A DNA stretch of 64,000 nucleotides from Streptomyces sp. NRRL S-337 (GCF_000720175.1 NZ_JOIX01000024.1:34197-98196), one strand, 5' to 3'. Numbered from the stretch's first letter, positions 23,816 to 32,817 are shown. A program made the numbers and translations. The notes: generated by a model from the letters alone, not told the origin.

Positions 23816-24457
23816 TCATCGCGGACTCCTGTGTTCCCCGGCCTCCTCCTCGGCGACCCGCTTGAGGGTCCGCCCGCTGCGGACGGACCGGGCCCGGCGG
23901 GCGTCGGGGGTGCCGCGCCGTGCGGCCCGGTCGTCGTTCTCCTTGACCAGCAGCCAGGACTCCCGCTTCCCGGAGCCGTCGCCGCCGCGGAACCGGGTGA
24001 GCGCATAGCCGCCGTGCAGTTTGCTGCCGTCGAGCCAGAAGGACGCGTGGCCCTGCTCCAGGGCTTCGCCGAACGTGCGGGTGCGGCCCTTCTTCCGCCC
24101 GGGCAGCGGGCGGTAGCTGCCCTCGTCCCAGACGATGACGGTGCCCGCGCCGTACTCCCCGTCCGGGATGACGCCCTCGAACTCCCGGTACTCCAGCGGA
24201 TGGTCCTCGGTGGGCATGGCCAGCCGCTTGTCCTGCGGATCGCTGGACGGGCCCTTCGGCACCGACCAGGACTTCAGGACGCCGTCGACCTCCAGCCGGA
24301 AGTCGAAGTGCAGGGTGCTGGCGTCGTGGATCTGCACCACGAAGCACGGCGTGTCACCGGAGGAGGCACCGGAGGAGTCCTGCCCGCCCTGCGGCTCGTG
24401 GGTCCGGTCGAAGTGCCGTTTGCCGCGGTACGTCGTCAGTCCGTTCCTGCCACTCAC
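23816..24457 (-). CDS. Stand-alone DNA ligase D 3'-phosphoesterase domain protein
   Basis: 213 residues from a GTG. The whole protein is the LigD PE domain. All six residues known to be essential in Pseudomonas LigD PE are kept at identical spacing: His44, His50, Asp52, Arg54 (IHDASTLHFDFRLE), His86 and Tyr90 (EDHPLEY). The fold continues EFEGVIPDGEYGAGTVIVWD. PE domains remove 3' ribonucleotides and 3' phosphates from DNA ends by a Mn2+ mechanism before non-homologous end joining. No ligase or polymerase domain is attached or adjacent. The only Ku-like gene nearby, at 31328, is broken. The Lys/Arg-rich C terminus may bind DNA. Confidence 0.9.
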   Translation of the reverse strand: MSGRNGLTTYRGKRHFDRTHEPQGGQDSSGASSGDTPCFVVQIHDASTLHFDFRLEVDGVLKSWSVPKGPSSDPQDKRLAMPTEDHPLEYREFEGVIPDGEYGAGTVIVWDEGSYRPLPGRKKGRTRTFGEALEQGHASFWLDGSKLHGGYALTRFRGGDGSGKRESWLLVKENDDRAARRGTPDARRARSVRSGRTLKRVAEEEAGEHRSPR

Positions 24458-24655
24458 GGGGCCCGCCGCCTTTCCTCGGATGCCGCATCTCTCACTGTGA
24501 CGCGCGGCGGGGGGCACCGCACGCGCAGCCCGGGGCCCGTCCCGCGGCCCTTCGAGTGCCCGGTTGGGTGAGTAACACGCCCGCCAAGGGGCACGCGAGG
24601 GCCGCGGGAGGGAGTTTGGATCCTGACCGCACGATGCGAGGTGCTTGGAGGAGCC

Positions 24656-27600
24656 ATGGGCGTGGGGAGGCTGCTGCGTGACTGGCCCGTGTACCGGCAG
24701 CTGACCGGCGGCGATCCGCTGGGCCGCGGACGCGCCGCGATGTCCGCGCGCACCGAAGCGCTCCGGCCGCGGACGGAGACCGCCGACCGGGTGGTGAAGT
24801 CGATCTGCCCGTACTGCGCGGTCGGCTGCGGACAGCAGGTGTACGTCAAGGACGACCGGGTGGTGCAGATCGAGGGCGACCCGGACTCGCCGGTCAGCCG
24901 GGGCCGGCTGTGCCCCAAGGGCTCGGCGACGCTCCAGCTGACGACCGGGCCGTCCCGGCGCCATCAGGTCCTCTACCGCCGGCCGTACGGCACCGACTGG
25001 CAGCCGCTCGACCTGGACACGGCCATGGACATGATCGCCGAGCGGGTGATCGAGACCCGCCGGGACACCTGGCAGTGGGAGGCGGACGGCAAGCGGGTGG
25101 CCCGCACGCTCGGCATCGCCAGCCTGGGCGGCGCGACCCTCGACAACGAGGAGAACTACCTGATCAAGAAGCTGCTGACGGGTCTGGGCGTGGTCCAGGT
25201 GGAGAACCAGGCCCGGGTCTGCCACAGCTCGACGGTCGCGGGCCTGGGCACCTCGTTCGGGCGCGGCGGGGCGACCACCTTCATGCAGGACCTCCAGCAC
25301 GCGGACTGCATCGTCATCGAGGGCTCGAACTTCGCCGAGGCGCATCCGGTGGGCTTCCAGTGGGTGATGGAGGCCAAGGCCCGGGGTGCCCGGATCATCC
25401 ACGTCGATCCGCGCTTCACCCGGACCAGCGCGCTGTGCGACCTGCACGTGCCGATCCGCGCCGGCACCGACCTCGCCTTCCTGGGCGGGCTGATCCACCA
25501 CGTCCTGTCCGAGGAGAAGGACTTCCGCGAGTACGTCCTCGCCTACACCAACGCCGCCACCCTGATCAGCGAGGACTTCCGCGACACCGAGGACCTCGGC
25601 GGCGTGTTCTCCGGGCTGGACGAGGAGGGGCGCTGCTACGACCCGGCGAGCTGGCAGTACGAGGGCACCGACGTCCAGGCCCCGGCCGGCGACGTCGAGC
25701 AGCTGCACGACCGCCGGCTGGCGGACCTCCGCGGGGCCTCGCACCACGCCCCCGGCCACGCCGAGACGCACGGCTCCGGCGGTCCGCAGGCCGCCGCCGA
25801 AGCGCCGCGGGACCCGACCCTGACCCATCCCCGGTGCGTCTACCAGATCCTCAAGCGGCACTACGCCCGCTACACCCCGGAGCTGGTCGAGCGGACCTGC
25901 GGGATCCCGCGCGAGACGTTCCGGCAGGTGTGCGACGCGCTGACCTCGAACTCCGGGCGGGAGCGGACCAGCGCCTTCGTCTACGCGGTCGGCTGGACCC
26001 AGCACGCGACCGGTTCCCAGTACATCCGGGCCGCCAGCGTCCTGCAGCTGCTGCTGGGCAACATCGGCCGCCCCGGCGGCGGCATCCAGGCGCTCCGCGG
26101 CCACGCCTCCATCCAGGGCTCCAGCGACATCCCCACGCTCTACAACCTGCTGCCCGGCTACCTGCCGATGCCGCACGCGCACACCCACGAGGACCTGGAC
26201 ACCTTCATCGCCGCGAGCCGCACCGACAAGGGCTTCTGGGGCGACATGCGGGCGTACTTCGTCAGTCTGCTCAAGGCGTACTACGGCGATGCCGCGACCC
26301 CGGAGAACGACTTCTGCTTCGACCACCTGCCGCGGCTGACCGGATCGCACAGCACCTACGACACCGTGATGGCTCAGCTGGACGGCGTCTGCAAGGGCTA
26401 CTTCCTGATGGGCGAGAACCCCGCCGTGGGCTCCGCCAACACCCGCCTCCAGCGGCTGGGCATGGCGAACCTCGACTGGCTGGTCGTCCGTGACTTCTCG
26501 CTCATCGAGTCGGCGACCTGGTGGCAGGACGGGCCCGAGATCGAGAGCGGCGAGCTCGCCACGGAGGACATCGGGACCGAGGTGTTCTTCCTGCCGGCCG
26601 CCTCGCACACCGAGAAGTCCGGGTCGTTCACCAACACCAACCGCTGGCTGCAGTGGCACCACGCCGCCGTCGAGCCGGACGGCGACGCCCGCAGCGACCT
26701 GTGGTTCATGTACCACCTGGGCCGGCGCATCAAGCAGAAGCTGGCCGCGTCCACCGACCCGAGGGACCGCATGGTGCAGGACCTGACCTGGGACTATCCG
26801 GTCGAGGGCGACCACGGGGAGCCGGTCGCCGCCGCGGTCCTCGCCGAGATCAACGGACACGGTCCGGACGGCGCCCCGCTGAGTGCCTACACCGAGCTGA
26901 AGGACGACGGCTCGACCCGCTGCGGCTGCTGGATCTACTGCGGGGTCTTCGCGGACGGCGTCAACCAGGCGGCCCGCCGCACCCCGCACACCGAGCAGGA
27001 CTGGGTCGCCGCCGAGTGGGCGTGGGCCTGGCCGGCGAACCGCCGGATCCTCTACAACCGGGCGTCGGCCGCCCCGGACGGCACGCCCTGGAGCGCCCGC
27101 AAGGCGTATGTGTGGTGGGACGCCGGCGCGGGCCGCTGGACCGGCCACGACGTGCCGGACTTCGTGCCCGACCGGGCCCCGGACCACGTACCGCCGCCCG
27201 GGGCGAGCGGGCCCGACGCGCTGCGCGGCGACGACCCGTTCATCATGCAGGCGGACGGCAAGGGCTGGCTGTTCGCCCCGTCCGGGCTGCTCGACGGGCC
27301 GCTGCCGACCCACTACGAGCCGCAGGACTCGCCGTTCGGCAACGCGCTCTACCCCGACCGACCGCGCTCCCCCACACAAGAGCGGTACGTCCGCGAGGGC
27401 AACCGCTACCACCCCAGCGGCGACGAGCCGGGTGCCGAGGTCTTCCCGTACGTCCTGACCACCCACCGGCTGACCGAGCACTTCACGGCGGGCGGGATGA
27501 GCCGCTGGTCGTCCCATCTCGCCGAGCTGCAGCCGGAGTTGTTCTGCGAGGTGTCCCCGCGGCTGGCCGCCGAGCGCGGCCTGACGCACAACGGCTGGGC

Positions 27601-27925
27601 GACGATCGTCACCGCCCGGAACGCCATCGAGGCGCGGGTGGCGATCACCGACCGGATCAGGACGCTGACCGTGCACGGCCGCGAGGTGCACCAGATCGGG
27701 CTGCCGTTCCACTGGGGCCCCAACGGGGTGGTCACCGGCGACGCGGCCAACGAGCTGATGGCGATCGTGCTGGACCCCAACTCGCACATCCAGGAGGACA
27801 AGGCGCTCACCGCCGACATCCGCCCGGGCCGCCGGCCGCGCGGCCCCGCCCTGCCGCGCCTGGTGGCGGAGTACCGGCGGCGCGCGGGCATCACCGAGCA
27901 CACCGGAGAGGACCGAAGGCCATGA
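24656..27925 (+). CDS. Formate dehydrogenase catalytic (alpha) subunit, Mo/W-bis-MGD
   Basis: 1089 residues. An N-terminal [4Fe-4S] site is formed by Cys51, Cys54, Cys58 and Cys86 (CPYCAVGCGQ and GRLCPKGSA). The Mo/W ligand is Cys189 with His190 (QARVCHSSTVAGLG), where E. coli FdnG has selenocysteine. No twin-arginine signal precedes the cluster; the chain opens MGVGRLLRDWPVYRQL. The active site is therefore predicted to be cytoplasmic, unlike FdnG/FdoG. The region near residues 340-385 is a His/Ala/Gly-rich insertion. The start has GGAGGA at a short spacing. First gene of a tightly overlapping operon with the FeS and NrfD subunits. Confidence 0.93.
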   Translation: MGVGRLLRDWPVYRQLTGGDPLGRGRAAMSARTEALRPRTETADRVVKSICPYCAVGCGQQVYVKDDRVVQIEGDPDSPVSRGRLCPKGSATLQLTTGPSRRHQVLYRRPYGTDWQPLDLDTAMDMIAERVIETRRDTWQWEADGKRVARTLGIASLGGATLDNEENYLIKKLLTGLGVVQVENQARVCHSSTVAGLGTSFGRGGATTFMQDLQHADCIVIEGSNFAEAHPVGFQWVMEAKARGARIIHVDPRFTRTSALCDLHVPIRAGTDLAFLGGLIHHVLSEEKDFREYVLAYTNAATLISEDFRDTEDLGGVFSGLDEEGRCYDPASWQYEGTDVQAPAGDVEQLHDRRLADLRGASHHAPGHAETHGSGGPQAAAEAPRDPTLTHPRCVYQILKRHYARYTPELVERTCGIPRETFRQVCDALTSNSGRERTSAFVYAVGWTQHATGSQYIRAASVLQLLLGNIGRPGGGIQALRGHASIQGSSDIPTLYNLLPGYLPMPHAHTHEDLDTFIAASRTDKGFWGDMRAYFVSLLKAYYGDAATPENDFCFDHLPRLTGSHSTYDTVMAQLDGVCKGYFLMGENPAVGSANTRLQRLGMANLDWLVVRDFSLIESATWWQDGPEIESGELATEDIGTEVFFLPAASHTEKSGSFTNTNRWLQWHHAAVEPDGDARSDLWFMYHLGRRIKQKLAASTDPRDRMVQDLTWDYPVEGDHGEPVAAAVLAEINGHGPDGAPLSAYTELKDDGSTRCGCWIYCGVFADGVNQAARRTPHTEQDWVAAEWAWAWPANRRILYNRASAAPDGTPWSARKAYVWWDAGAGRWTGHDVPDFVPDRAPDHVPPPGASGPDALRGDDPFIMQADGKGWLFAPSGLLDGPLPTHYEPQDSPFGNALYPDRPRSPTQERYVREGNRYHPSGDEPGAEVFPYVLTTHRLTEHFTAGGMSRWSSHLAELQPELFCEVSPRLAAERGLTHNGWATIVTARNAIEARVAITDRIRTLTVHGREVHQIGLPFHWGPNGVVTGDAANELMAIVLDPNSHIQEDKALTADIRPGRRPRGPALPRLVAEYRRRAGITEHTGEDRRP

Positions 27926-28839
27926 CCGACAGCCTGCTCAGCGGCCCTGAGCCGGATCCGGCCGGTGACGCCGGGCACACCGGTGCCCCGCCCCGGGTGG
28001 GGTTCTTCACCGACACGTCCGTCTGCATCGGCTGCAAGGCGTGCGAGGTGGCGTGCAAGGAGTGGAACGCCCTCCCGGAGGACGGGCTGACGCTCACCGG
28101 CATGTCGTACGACAACACCGCCGGGCTCGGGGCGTCCACCTGGCGGCACGTGGCCTTCATCGAGCAGTCGACGCCGCATCCGCCGGTGCCCGCGCCGGAG
28201 GGCCGTACGGTGCTGCCGCTCGCCGGGGACGCGGACCAATCGGCCGGCGGCGACCTGCGCTGGCTGATGTCCTCCGACGTCTGCAAGCACTGCACCCACG
28301 CCGCCTGCCTCGACGTCTGCCCGACCGGCTCGCTGTTCCGCACCGAGTTCGGGACCGTGGTGGTGCAGGAGGACATCTGCAACGGCTGCGGCTACTGCGT
28401 GCCGGCCTGCCCCTACGGGGTGATCGAGCAACGCCCGTCCGACGGCCGGGCGTTCAAGTGCACGCTCTGCTACGACCGGCTCGGCGCAGGACAGGAACCG
28501 GCCTGCGCGAAGGCCTGCCCGACCGAGTCGATCCAGTTCGGCCCGCTCGACGAGCTGCGTGAACGCGCGGCACTGCGGGTGGACCAGCTGCACGCGGCCG
28601 GGGTGGACCGGGCCCGCCTCTACGGCCACGATCCGGCGGACGGGGTCGGCGGCGACGGGGCGTTCTTCCTGCTGCTGGACGAGCCGGAGGTCTACGGGCT
28701 GCCGCCGGACCCGCAGGTCACCACCCGGGACCTGCCGGCGATGTGGAAGCACGCCGGCGCGGCGGCGCTGTCGCTGGTGGGCGGTTTCACGCTGTCCTTC
28801 GCGCTGCCCGCCGTGCTGCGGGGAAGGGGGCGGCGATGA
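27922..28839 (+). CDS. Formate dehydrogenase iron-sulfur (beta) subunit
   Basis: 305 residues, overlapping the alpha subunit stop by 4 bp. Four cysteine groups predict four [4Fe-4S] clusters: CIGCKACEVACKEW, CKHCTHAACLDVCP, CNGCGYCVPACP and CTLCYDRL plus CAKACP. A single C-terminal hydrophobic helix (AALSLVGGFTLSFALPAVL) is the usual membrane anchor of FdnH-type subunits. It passes electrons from formate oxidation towards the NrfD-type membrane subunit. Confidence 0.93.
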   Translation: MTDSLLSGPEPDPAGDAGHTGAPPRVGFFTDTSVCIGCKACEVACKEWNALPEDGLTLTGMSYDNTAGLGASTWRHVAFIEQSTPHPPVPAPEGRTVLPLAGDADQSAGGDLRWLMSSDVCKHCTHAACLDVCPTGSLFRTEFGTVVVQEDICNGCGYCVPACPYGVIEQRPSDGRAFKCTLCYDRLGAGQEPACAKACPTESIQFGPLDELRERAALRVDQLHAAGVDRARLYGHDPADGVGGDGAFFLLLDEPEVYGLPPDPQVTTRDLPAMWKHAGAAALSLVGGFTLSFALPAVLRGRGRR

Positions 28840-29864
28840 CACGGCCCGACCGGCCGGGTGACCGGCGCGCACGGCGGTCCCGCAAGGGCGAGGAACTCAT
28901 GGTCCCGCGCGCCGAGTTCGAGTCCTACTACGGCCGTCCGATCATCAAGGCACCCTCCTGGTCGGCCCGGGACATCGCCGGGTACTTCTTCCTCGGCGGC
29001 CTGGCGGGGGCCGGTTCGGTGCTCGCCGCGGGCGCCCAGCTGACCGGCCGGACCACGCTGGCGACCGGGATGAAGGTCTCGTCGCTGGCGGCCGTCTCGC
29101 TGTCCACCGCGGCGCTCGTCCACGACCTCGGCCGGCCCGCCCGGTTCGGCAACATGCTGCGCGTCATCAAGCCGACCTCGCCGATGAGCGTCGGCTCCTG
29201 GCTGCTCAGCGGCTACGGGCCGGCGGCCGGGGTGGCGGCGGTGTGCGCGATCGGCGGGCGGCTGCCGCGGGCCGGCGCCGCCGCCACCGCGGCCGCCGGG
29301 GCGCTGGGGCCGGCCGTGGCCACGTACACCGCCGTGCTCGCGGCGGACACCGCGGTGCCGGCCTGGCACGGCGCGCACCGTGAACTGCCCTACCTCTTCG
29401 CGGCCTCCGCGACCGCCGCGGCGTCCGGCATGGCGCTGGTGCTGGCGCCGCCCGGCGAGACCGCACCCGTGCGCTGCGCCGCCGTACTGGCCGCCGCTGC
29501 CGACGCGGCGGCGACCCGGGCGGCGAAGCGGCGGCTGGGGATGGTGGCGGAGACCTACCGGGAGGGCCGGGCCGGCCGGCTGCTGCACGGGGCGGAGCTG
29601 CTGCTCGGCGCCGGGGCGGTGACCGCGGCGCTCGCCGCCCGCCGCTCCCGGGCGGCGGCCGTCGCCGCCGGGCTGGCGCTGCTGGCCGGCTCGGCGTGCA
29701 CCCGGTTCGGCGTCTTCGCCGCCGGGATCGCCTCCGCCGAGGACCCGGCGTACACCGTCGTCCCCCAGCGCGCCACGAAGGAACCGTCCGGCGGGCCGGG
29801 ACCGGGACCGGACCCGGCCACCGCCCGCCCGGACGGCCGGGAAACACCGCAATCGACAGACTGA
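28836..29864 (+). CDS. NrfD/PsrC-type quinone-reactive membrane subunit
   Basis: 342 residues, overlapping the beta subunit by 4 bp (ATGA). About eight hydrophobic helices begin with AGYFFLGGLAGAGSVLAAGA and contain LVHDLGRPARFGNMLRVIKPTSPMSVGSW (listed here as LVHDLGRPARF and RVIKPTSPMSVGSW), the conserved quinone-side segment of NrfD/PsrC proteins. It replaces the haem-b FdnI subunit of classical formate dehydrogenase-N. The complex would feed electrons from formate into the menaquinone pool. The C-terminal 35 residues are Pro/Gly-rich. Confidence 0.88.
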   Translation: MTRPDRPGDRRARRSRKGEELMVPRAEFESYYGRPIIKAPSWSARDIAGYFFLGGLAGAGSVLAAGAQLTGRTTLATGMKVSSLAAVSLSTAALVHDLGRPARFGNMLRVIKPTSPMSVGSWLLSGYGPAAGVAAVCAIGGRLPRAGAAATAAAGALGPAVATYTAVLAADTAVPAWHGAHRELPYLFAASATAAASGMALVLAPPGETAPVRCAAVLAAAADAAATRAAKRRLGMVAETYREGRAGRLLHGAELLLGAGAVTAALAARRSRAAAVAAGLALLAGSACTRFGVFAAGIASAEDPAYTVVPQRATKEPSGGPGPGPDPATARPDGRETPQSTD

Positions 29865-29888
29865 CCGTCCTCGACCGCAGGAGTCCAC

Positions 29889-31202
29889 GTGCATCGACGT
29901 CGTCCTCGGATCGTGATCGTCGGAGCCGGTTTCGCCGGCTACGAATGTGCCCGCACCCTCTCCCGGACGGCCAAGGGAGCCGCCGAGATCGTGCTGCTCA
30001 ACCCCCATGACTACTTCCTCTACGTGCCGCTGCTGCCGGAGGTGGCGGCCGGGATCCTGGAGCCGCGCCGGATCTCGGTGTCGCTGACCGGGACCCTGCC
30101 GGGCGTCCGGCTCGTCCTCGGGCAGGCGCACGACGTGAACCTGGACGCCCGCCGGGTGGCGTACACCGACCCGGAGGACCGGGAGGGCACGCTGGAGTAC
30201 GACCGGCTGGTGCTCACCGTCGGCAGCGTCAACAAGCTGCTGCCCATCCCCGGGGTCGCCGAGCACGCCCACGGCTTCCGCGGGATGCCCGAGGCGCTCT
30301 ACCTGCGCGACCACATCACCCGCCAGTGCGAACTGGCCGGAGCGGCCGAGGACCCGGACGAACGGGCCGCCAGGACCACCTTCGTGGTCGTCGGGGCGGG
30401 CTACACCGGCACCGAAGTCGCCGCCCACGGCGTGCTGTTCACCGATGCCCTGGCCCGGCAGAACACCGGGCTGCGGGACGGTCCGCGGCCGCGCTGGCTG
30501 CTGCTGGACATCGCCGACCGGCTGCTGCCGGAGCTCGACGAGCGGCTCTCGCACACCGCCGAGCGGGTGCTGCGCCGCCGCGGGGTGGACGTCCGTACCG
30601 GCACGTCGGTGAAGGAGGCCACCCCGGACGGAGTGCTGCTGGACGACGGCGAGTTCATCGACAGCCGCAGCCTGATCTGGTGCGTCGGCGTCCGCCCGGA
30701 CCCGCTGGTGGCCTCGATGGGACTGCCCACCGACCGGGGGCGGCTGTGCGTCGACGAGTACCTGGGCGTGCCCGGCCGGCCGGAGGTGTTCGCCTGCGGT
30801 GACGCCGCGGCCGTACCGGACCTGACCCGTCCGGGCAAGGTGACGCCGATGACCGCCCAGCACGCCCAGCGGCAGGGCAAGGTCGCGGCGCGCAATGTGG
30901 CGGCGTCCTGCGGCCACGGCACGGCGCGCGCGTACGAACACCACGACCTGGGGTTCATGGTCGACCTGGGCGGGGTCCAGGCCGCCGCGAACCCGCTGCA
31001 CGTGCCGCTGTCCGGTCCGCTCGCGAGTGCCGTCACCCGCGGCTACCACCTGATGGCGATGCCCGGGAACCGGGTGCGGGTGGCCGCCGACTGGCTCCTG
31101 GACGCGGTGCTGCCCCGCCAGGGCGTCCAGCTCGGCCTGGTGCGGTCCTGGTCGGTGCCGCTGGACACCGAGACACCGGAGGTGGCCCGGGTACCGCGCT
31201 AG
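29889..31202 (+). CDS. ndh: Type II NADH:quinone oxidoreductase (NDH-2)
   Basis: 437 residues from a GTG 25 bp after the NrfD gene. Two dinucleotide folds are seen: FAD at VIVGAGFAGYECARTL and NADH at VVVGAGYTGTEVAAHG. The quinone-end motif is VFACGDAAAVPD followed by AQHAQRQGKVAARN. It oxidises NADH and reduces menaquinone without proton pumping. The placement after the formate dehydrogenase operon suggests joint use when pumping complex I is limiting (inference). Confidence 0.92.
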   Translation: MHRRRPRIVIVGAGFAGYECARTLSRTAKGAAEIVLLNPHDYFLYVPLLPEVAAGILEPRRISVSLTGTLPGVRLVLGQAHDVNLDARRVAYTDPEDREGTLEYDRLVLTVGSVNKLLPIPGVAEHAHGFRGMPEALYLRDHITRQCELAGAAEDPDERAARTTFVVVGAGYTGTEVAAHGVLFTDALARQNTGLRDGPRPRWLLLDIADRLLPELDERLSHTAERVLRRRGVDVRTGTSVKEATPDGVLLDDGEFIDSRSLIWCVGVRPDPLVASMGLPTDRGRLCVDEYLGVPGRPEVFACGDAAAVPDLTRPGKVTPMTAQHAQRQGKVAARNVAASCGHGTARAYEHHDLGFMVDLGGVQAAANPLHVPLSGPLASAVTRGYHLMAMPGNRVRVAADWLLDAVLPRQGVQLGLVRSWSVPLDTETPEVARVPR

Positions 31203-31268
31203 GGCCCGTCTTCCGGACCGGCCCGGGGTCCGGCGGCCGGCCCGCGCTGGGATGCGATCACCGCCGAT

Positions 31269-31339
31269 CGGTCGTGCCATGGAGAGGACCAGGCCCCTGG
31301 CCCGTCCGGTGCGAAGAGGTGCGATCCATGGCACGACCG
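31269..31339. repeat. 14-bp inverted repeat across the Ku remnant start
   Basis: CGGTCGTGCCATGG (31269-31282) is the exact reverse complement of CCATGGCACGACCG (31326-31339), which includes the start codon and first codons of the Ku remnant. The 43-nt spacer contains the GAAGAGG SD region. Confidence 0.85.
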
Positions 31340-31790
31340 GTGTGGAGCGGTTCGCTGACCTTCGGGCCCCGCGGCAAGGAGTACGCCAAGGTCTACGCGC
31401 TGCTGCAGCGGGCCCTGGACCGGTCGGGGAAGGCCGGGATCCCCACGCGTGCGACGGCTCGTTGCGGCGAAGAGCAAGGGCGAGACGGTGGAGAAGGAGG
31501 CCGAGGCGCCGGAATCCACCGATGTCATCGAGCTGATGGACGTCCTCAACGCCGGCCTGAACACCGCACGGGGCGAACGGAAGGCCACGAGGGCGAAGGG
31601 CGGAAAACGCCGCACTCCGCCCTCCGACCTGGAAGGACGCAGCAAATCGGAGCTCTACGAACTCGCCACCGAGGCCGGTATTCCCGGCCGTTCGTCGATG
31701 AAGCGGGGTGACCTCATCAAGGCCCTCTCCGCGAAATACCGGCGCTTGTTCGGGCAGGTGCCGGGTATCCGCCCGGAATGGAGACGCTGA
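31328..31790 (+). pseudogene. Ku (NHEJ end-binding) gene, decayed by two internal deletions and a frameshift
   Basis: The start MARPVWSGSLTFG is the conserved N terminus of bacterial Ku. It joins directly to PRGKEYAKVYALLQRALDR and SGKAGI, a segment normally near residue 100-120. After SGKAGI the frame changes near 31440-31455 and resumes with VAAKSKGETVEKE, VIELMDVLNAGLNTAR and a C-terminal SAP-like helix pair (SKSELYELATEAGIPGRSSM). Roughly half of a 270-350-residue Ku is missing, including most of the DNA-encircling beta barrel. An ORF from 31449 remains open to 31790 but lacks an SD. It cannot make a working Ku. Confidence 0.85.
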
Positions 31791-31792
31791 CC

Positions 31793-32092
31793 GTGGAAAC
31801 GACGCATCTGTCCGCGCACCTCGCTGCCGGTCACGGGACGAGCGGCGCCCTGCTCACGATCGTCGGGGTCCTCGTCGTCGCCCTGCTGCTCGCGGCGTTC
31901 GTCCGGGGCCGGCGCATCAGGCAACGCGAGCCCGGCCCGCCCCACCCCGACTCGCAGCCGCGGCTGCCGCACGGCGGGCCGGTGGGCGACGTCGTGGAGC
32001 GCCGCGAGCCCGATGAACTCCCCCGGACCGACCACCGGCGTACACCGCACGAGCTGAAGGGCAACGGCATCGAGTCCCGGCGCCGCGAGTAG
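31793..32092 (+). CDS. DUF6479 small membrane protein
   Basis: 99 residues. One N-terminal helix, LLTIVGVLVVALLLAAFV, is followed by RGRRIRQRE and a hydrophilic, Pro/Arg/Asp-rich tail (GGPVGDVVERREPDELP). This is the DUF6479 pattern of Streptomyces. The GTG at 31793 has GGAGA at 8 nt; the in-frame ATG at 31778 would overlap the preceding remnant. Function unknown. Confidence 0.75.
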   Translation: METTHLSAHLAAGHGTSGALLTIVGVLVVALLLAAFVRGRRIRQREPGPPHPDSQPRLPHGGPVGDVVERREPDELPRTDHRRTPHELKGNGIESRRRE

Positions 32093-32151
32093 CCACGGCC
32101 CGGCGATCGGCACCTGTGACAGCCCCCGGCCGCTCCGAAGGAGGCGCACCC

Positions 32152-32817
32152 ATGACCGCGGACCGCAGAGCCGCCCTGTTCGACATGGACGGCACCCTCG
32201 TCGACAGCACCTATCTGCACGCCGTCGCCTGGTGGGAGGCGTTCCGCCAGGCCGGCCACCGGGTGCCGACGGCCGCCATCCACCGCACCGTCGGCATGGG
32301 CGCCGACCACCTCATCGGCCATCTGCTGGGCCCGGACCGGGACCGCGAGAACGACGCCGTGATCAGCGCGGCGCACAAGACGCTCTTCGCCGAGTACTGG
32401 TCCCGGCTGGCGCCGCTGGACGGCGCCGCCGAGCTGCTGCGGGCCTGCGCCGGGCGCGGCTGGACGGTGGTCCTCGCCAGTTCGGCGGGCGGCGGCGAAC
32501 TGAGCGCCATGCGCGCCGCGCTGGACGCCGAGGACGCGCTCACCGCGGTCACCGGCGCGGACGACGTGGAGTCCAGCAAACCCTCCCCCGACCTCGTCGA
32601 ACAGGCGCTGGCGCAGGCCGGCACCGAGCCCGACCGGGCGGTTTTCGTCGGGGACACGGTCTGGGACATGAAGGCCGGTGCCCGGGCCGGGGTGCCCTGC
32701 GTGGGCGTGCTCAGCGGCGGCTACGGCCGCGACGAGCTGCTGGACGCCGGTGCGCAGGAGGTCTACGAAGGCCCGGCCGCGCTGCTGGCCCGGCTGGAGT
32801 CGTCCCTGCTGAAGTGA
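32152..32817 (+). CDS. HAD-superfamily phosphatase (PGMB/phosphoglycolate type)
   Basis: 221 residues with GGAGG before the ATG. Motif I FDMDGTLVDS (nucleophile Asp11, Asp13), motif II VVLASSAGG, motif III Lys in SSKPSPD and motif IV GDTVWDMKAG are all present, with a helical cap. Small-molecule phosphatase or beta-phosphoglucomutase-like; substrate unknown. Confidence 0.92.
   Translation: MTADRRAALFDMDGTLVDSTYLHAVAWWEAFRQAGHRVPTAAIHRTVGMGADHLIGHLLGPDRDRENDAVISAAHKTLFAEYWSRLAPLDGAAELLRACAGRGWTVVLASSAGGGELSAMRAALDAEDALTAVTGADDVESSKPSPDLVEQALAQAGTEPDRAVFVGDTVWDMKAGARAGVPCVGVLSGGYGRDELLDAGAQEVYEGPAALLARLESSLLK

Noticed and set aside
23816..27901. A 1361-codon open frame on the minus strand
   Set aside because: Beyond 24457 it is antisense to the formate dehydrogenase gene and only open because of GC bias; only the first 213 codons at its 3' end encode LigD-PE.
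28692..31334. An 880-codon minus-strand frame over the formate dehydrogenase / NDH-2 region
   Set aside because: GC-bias artefact antisense to recognised proteins.
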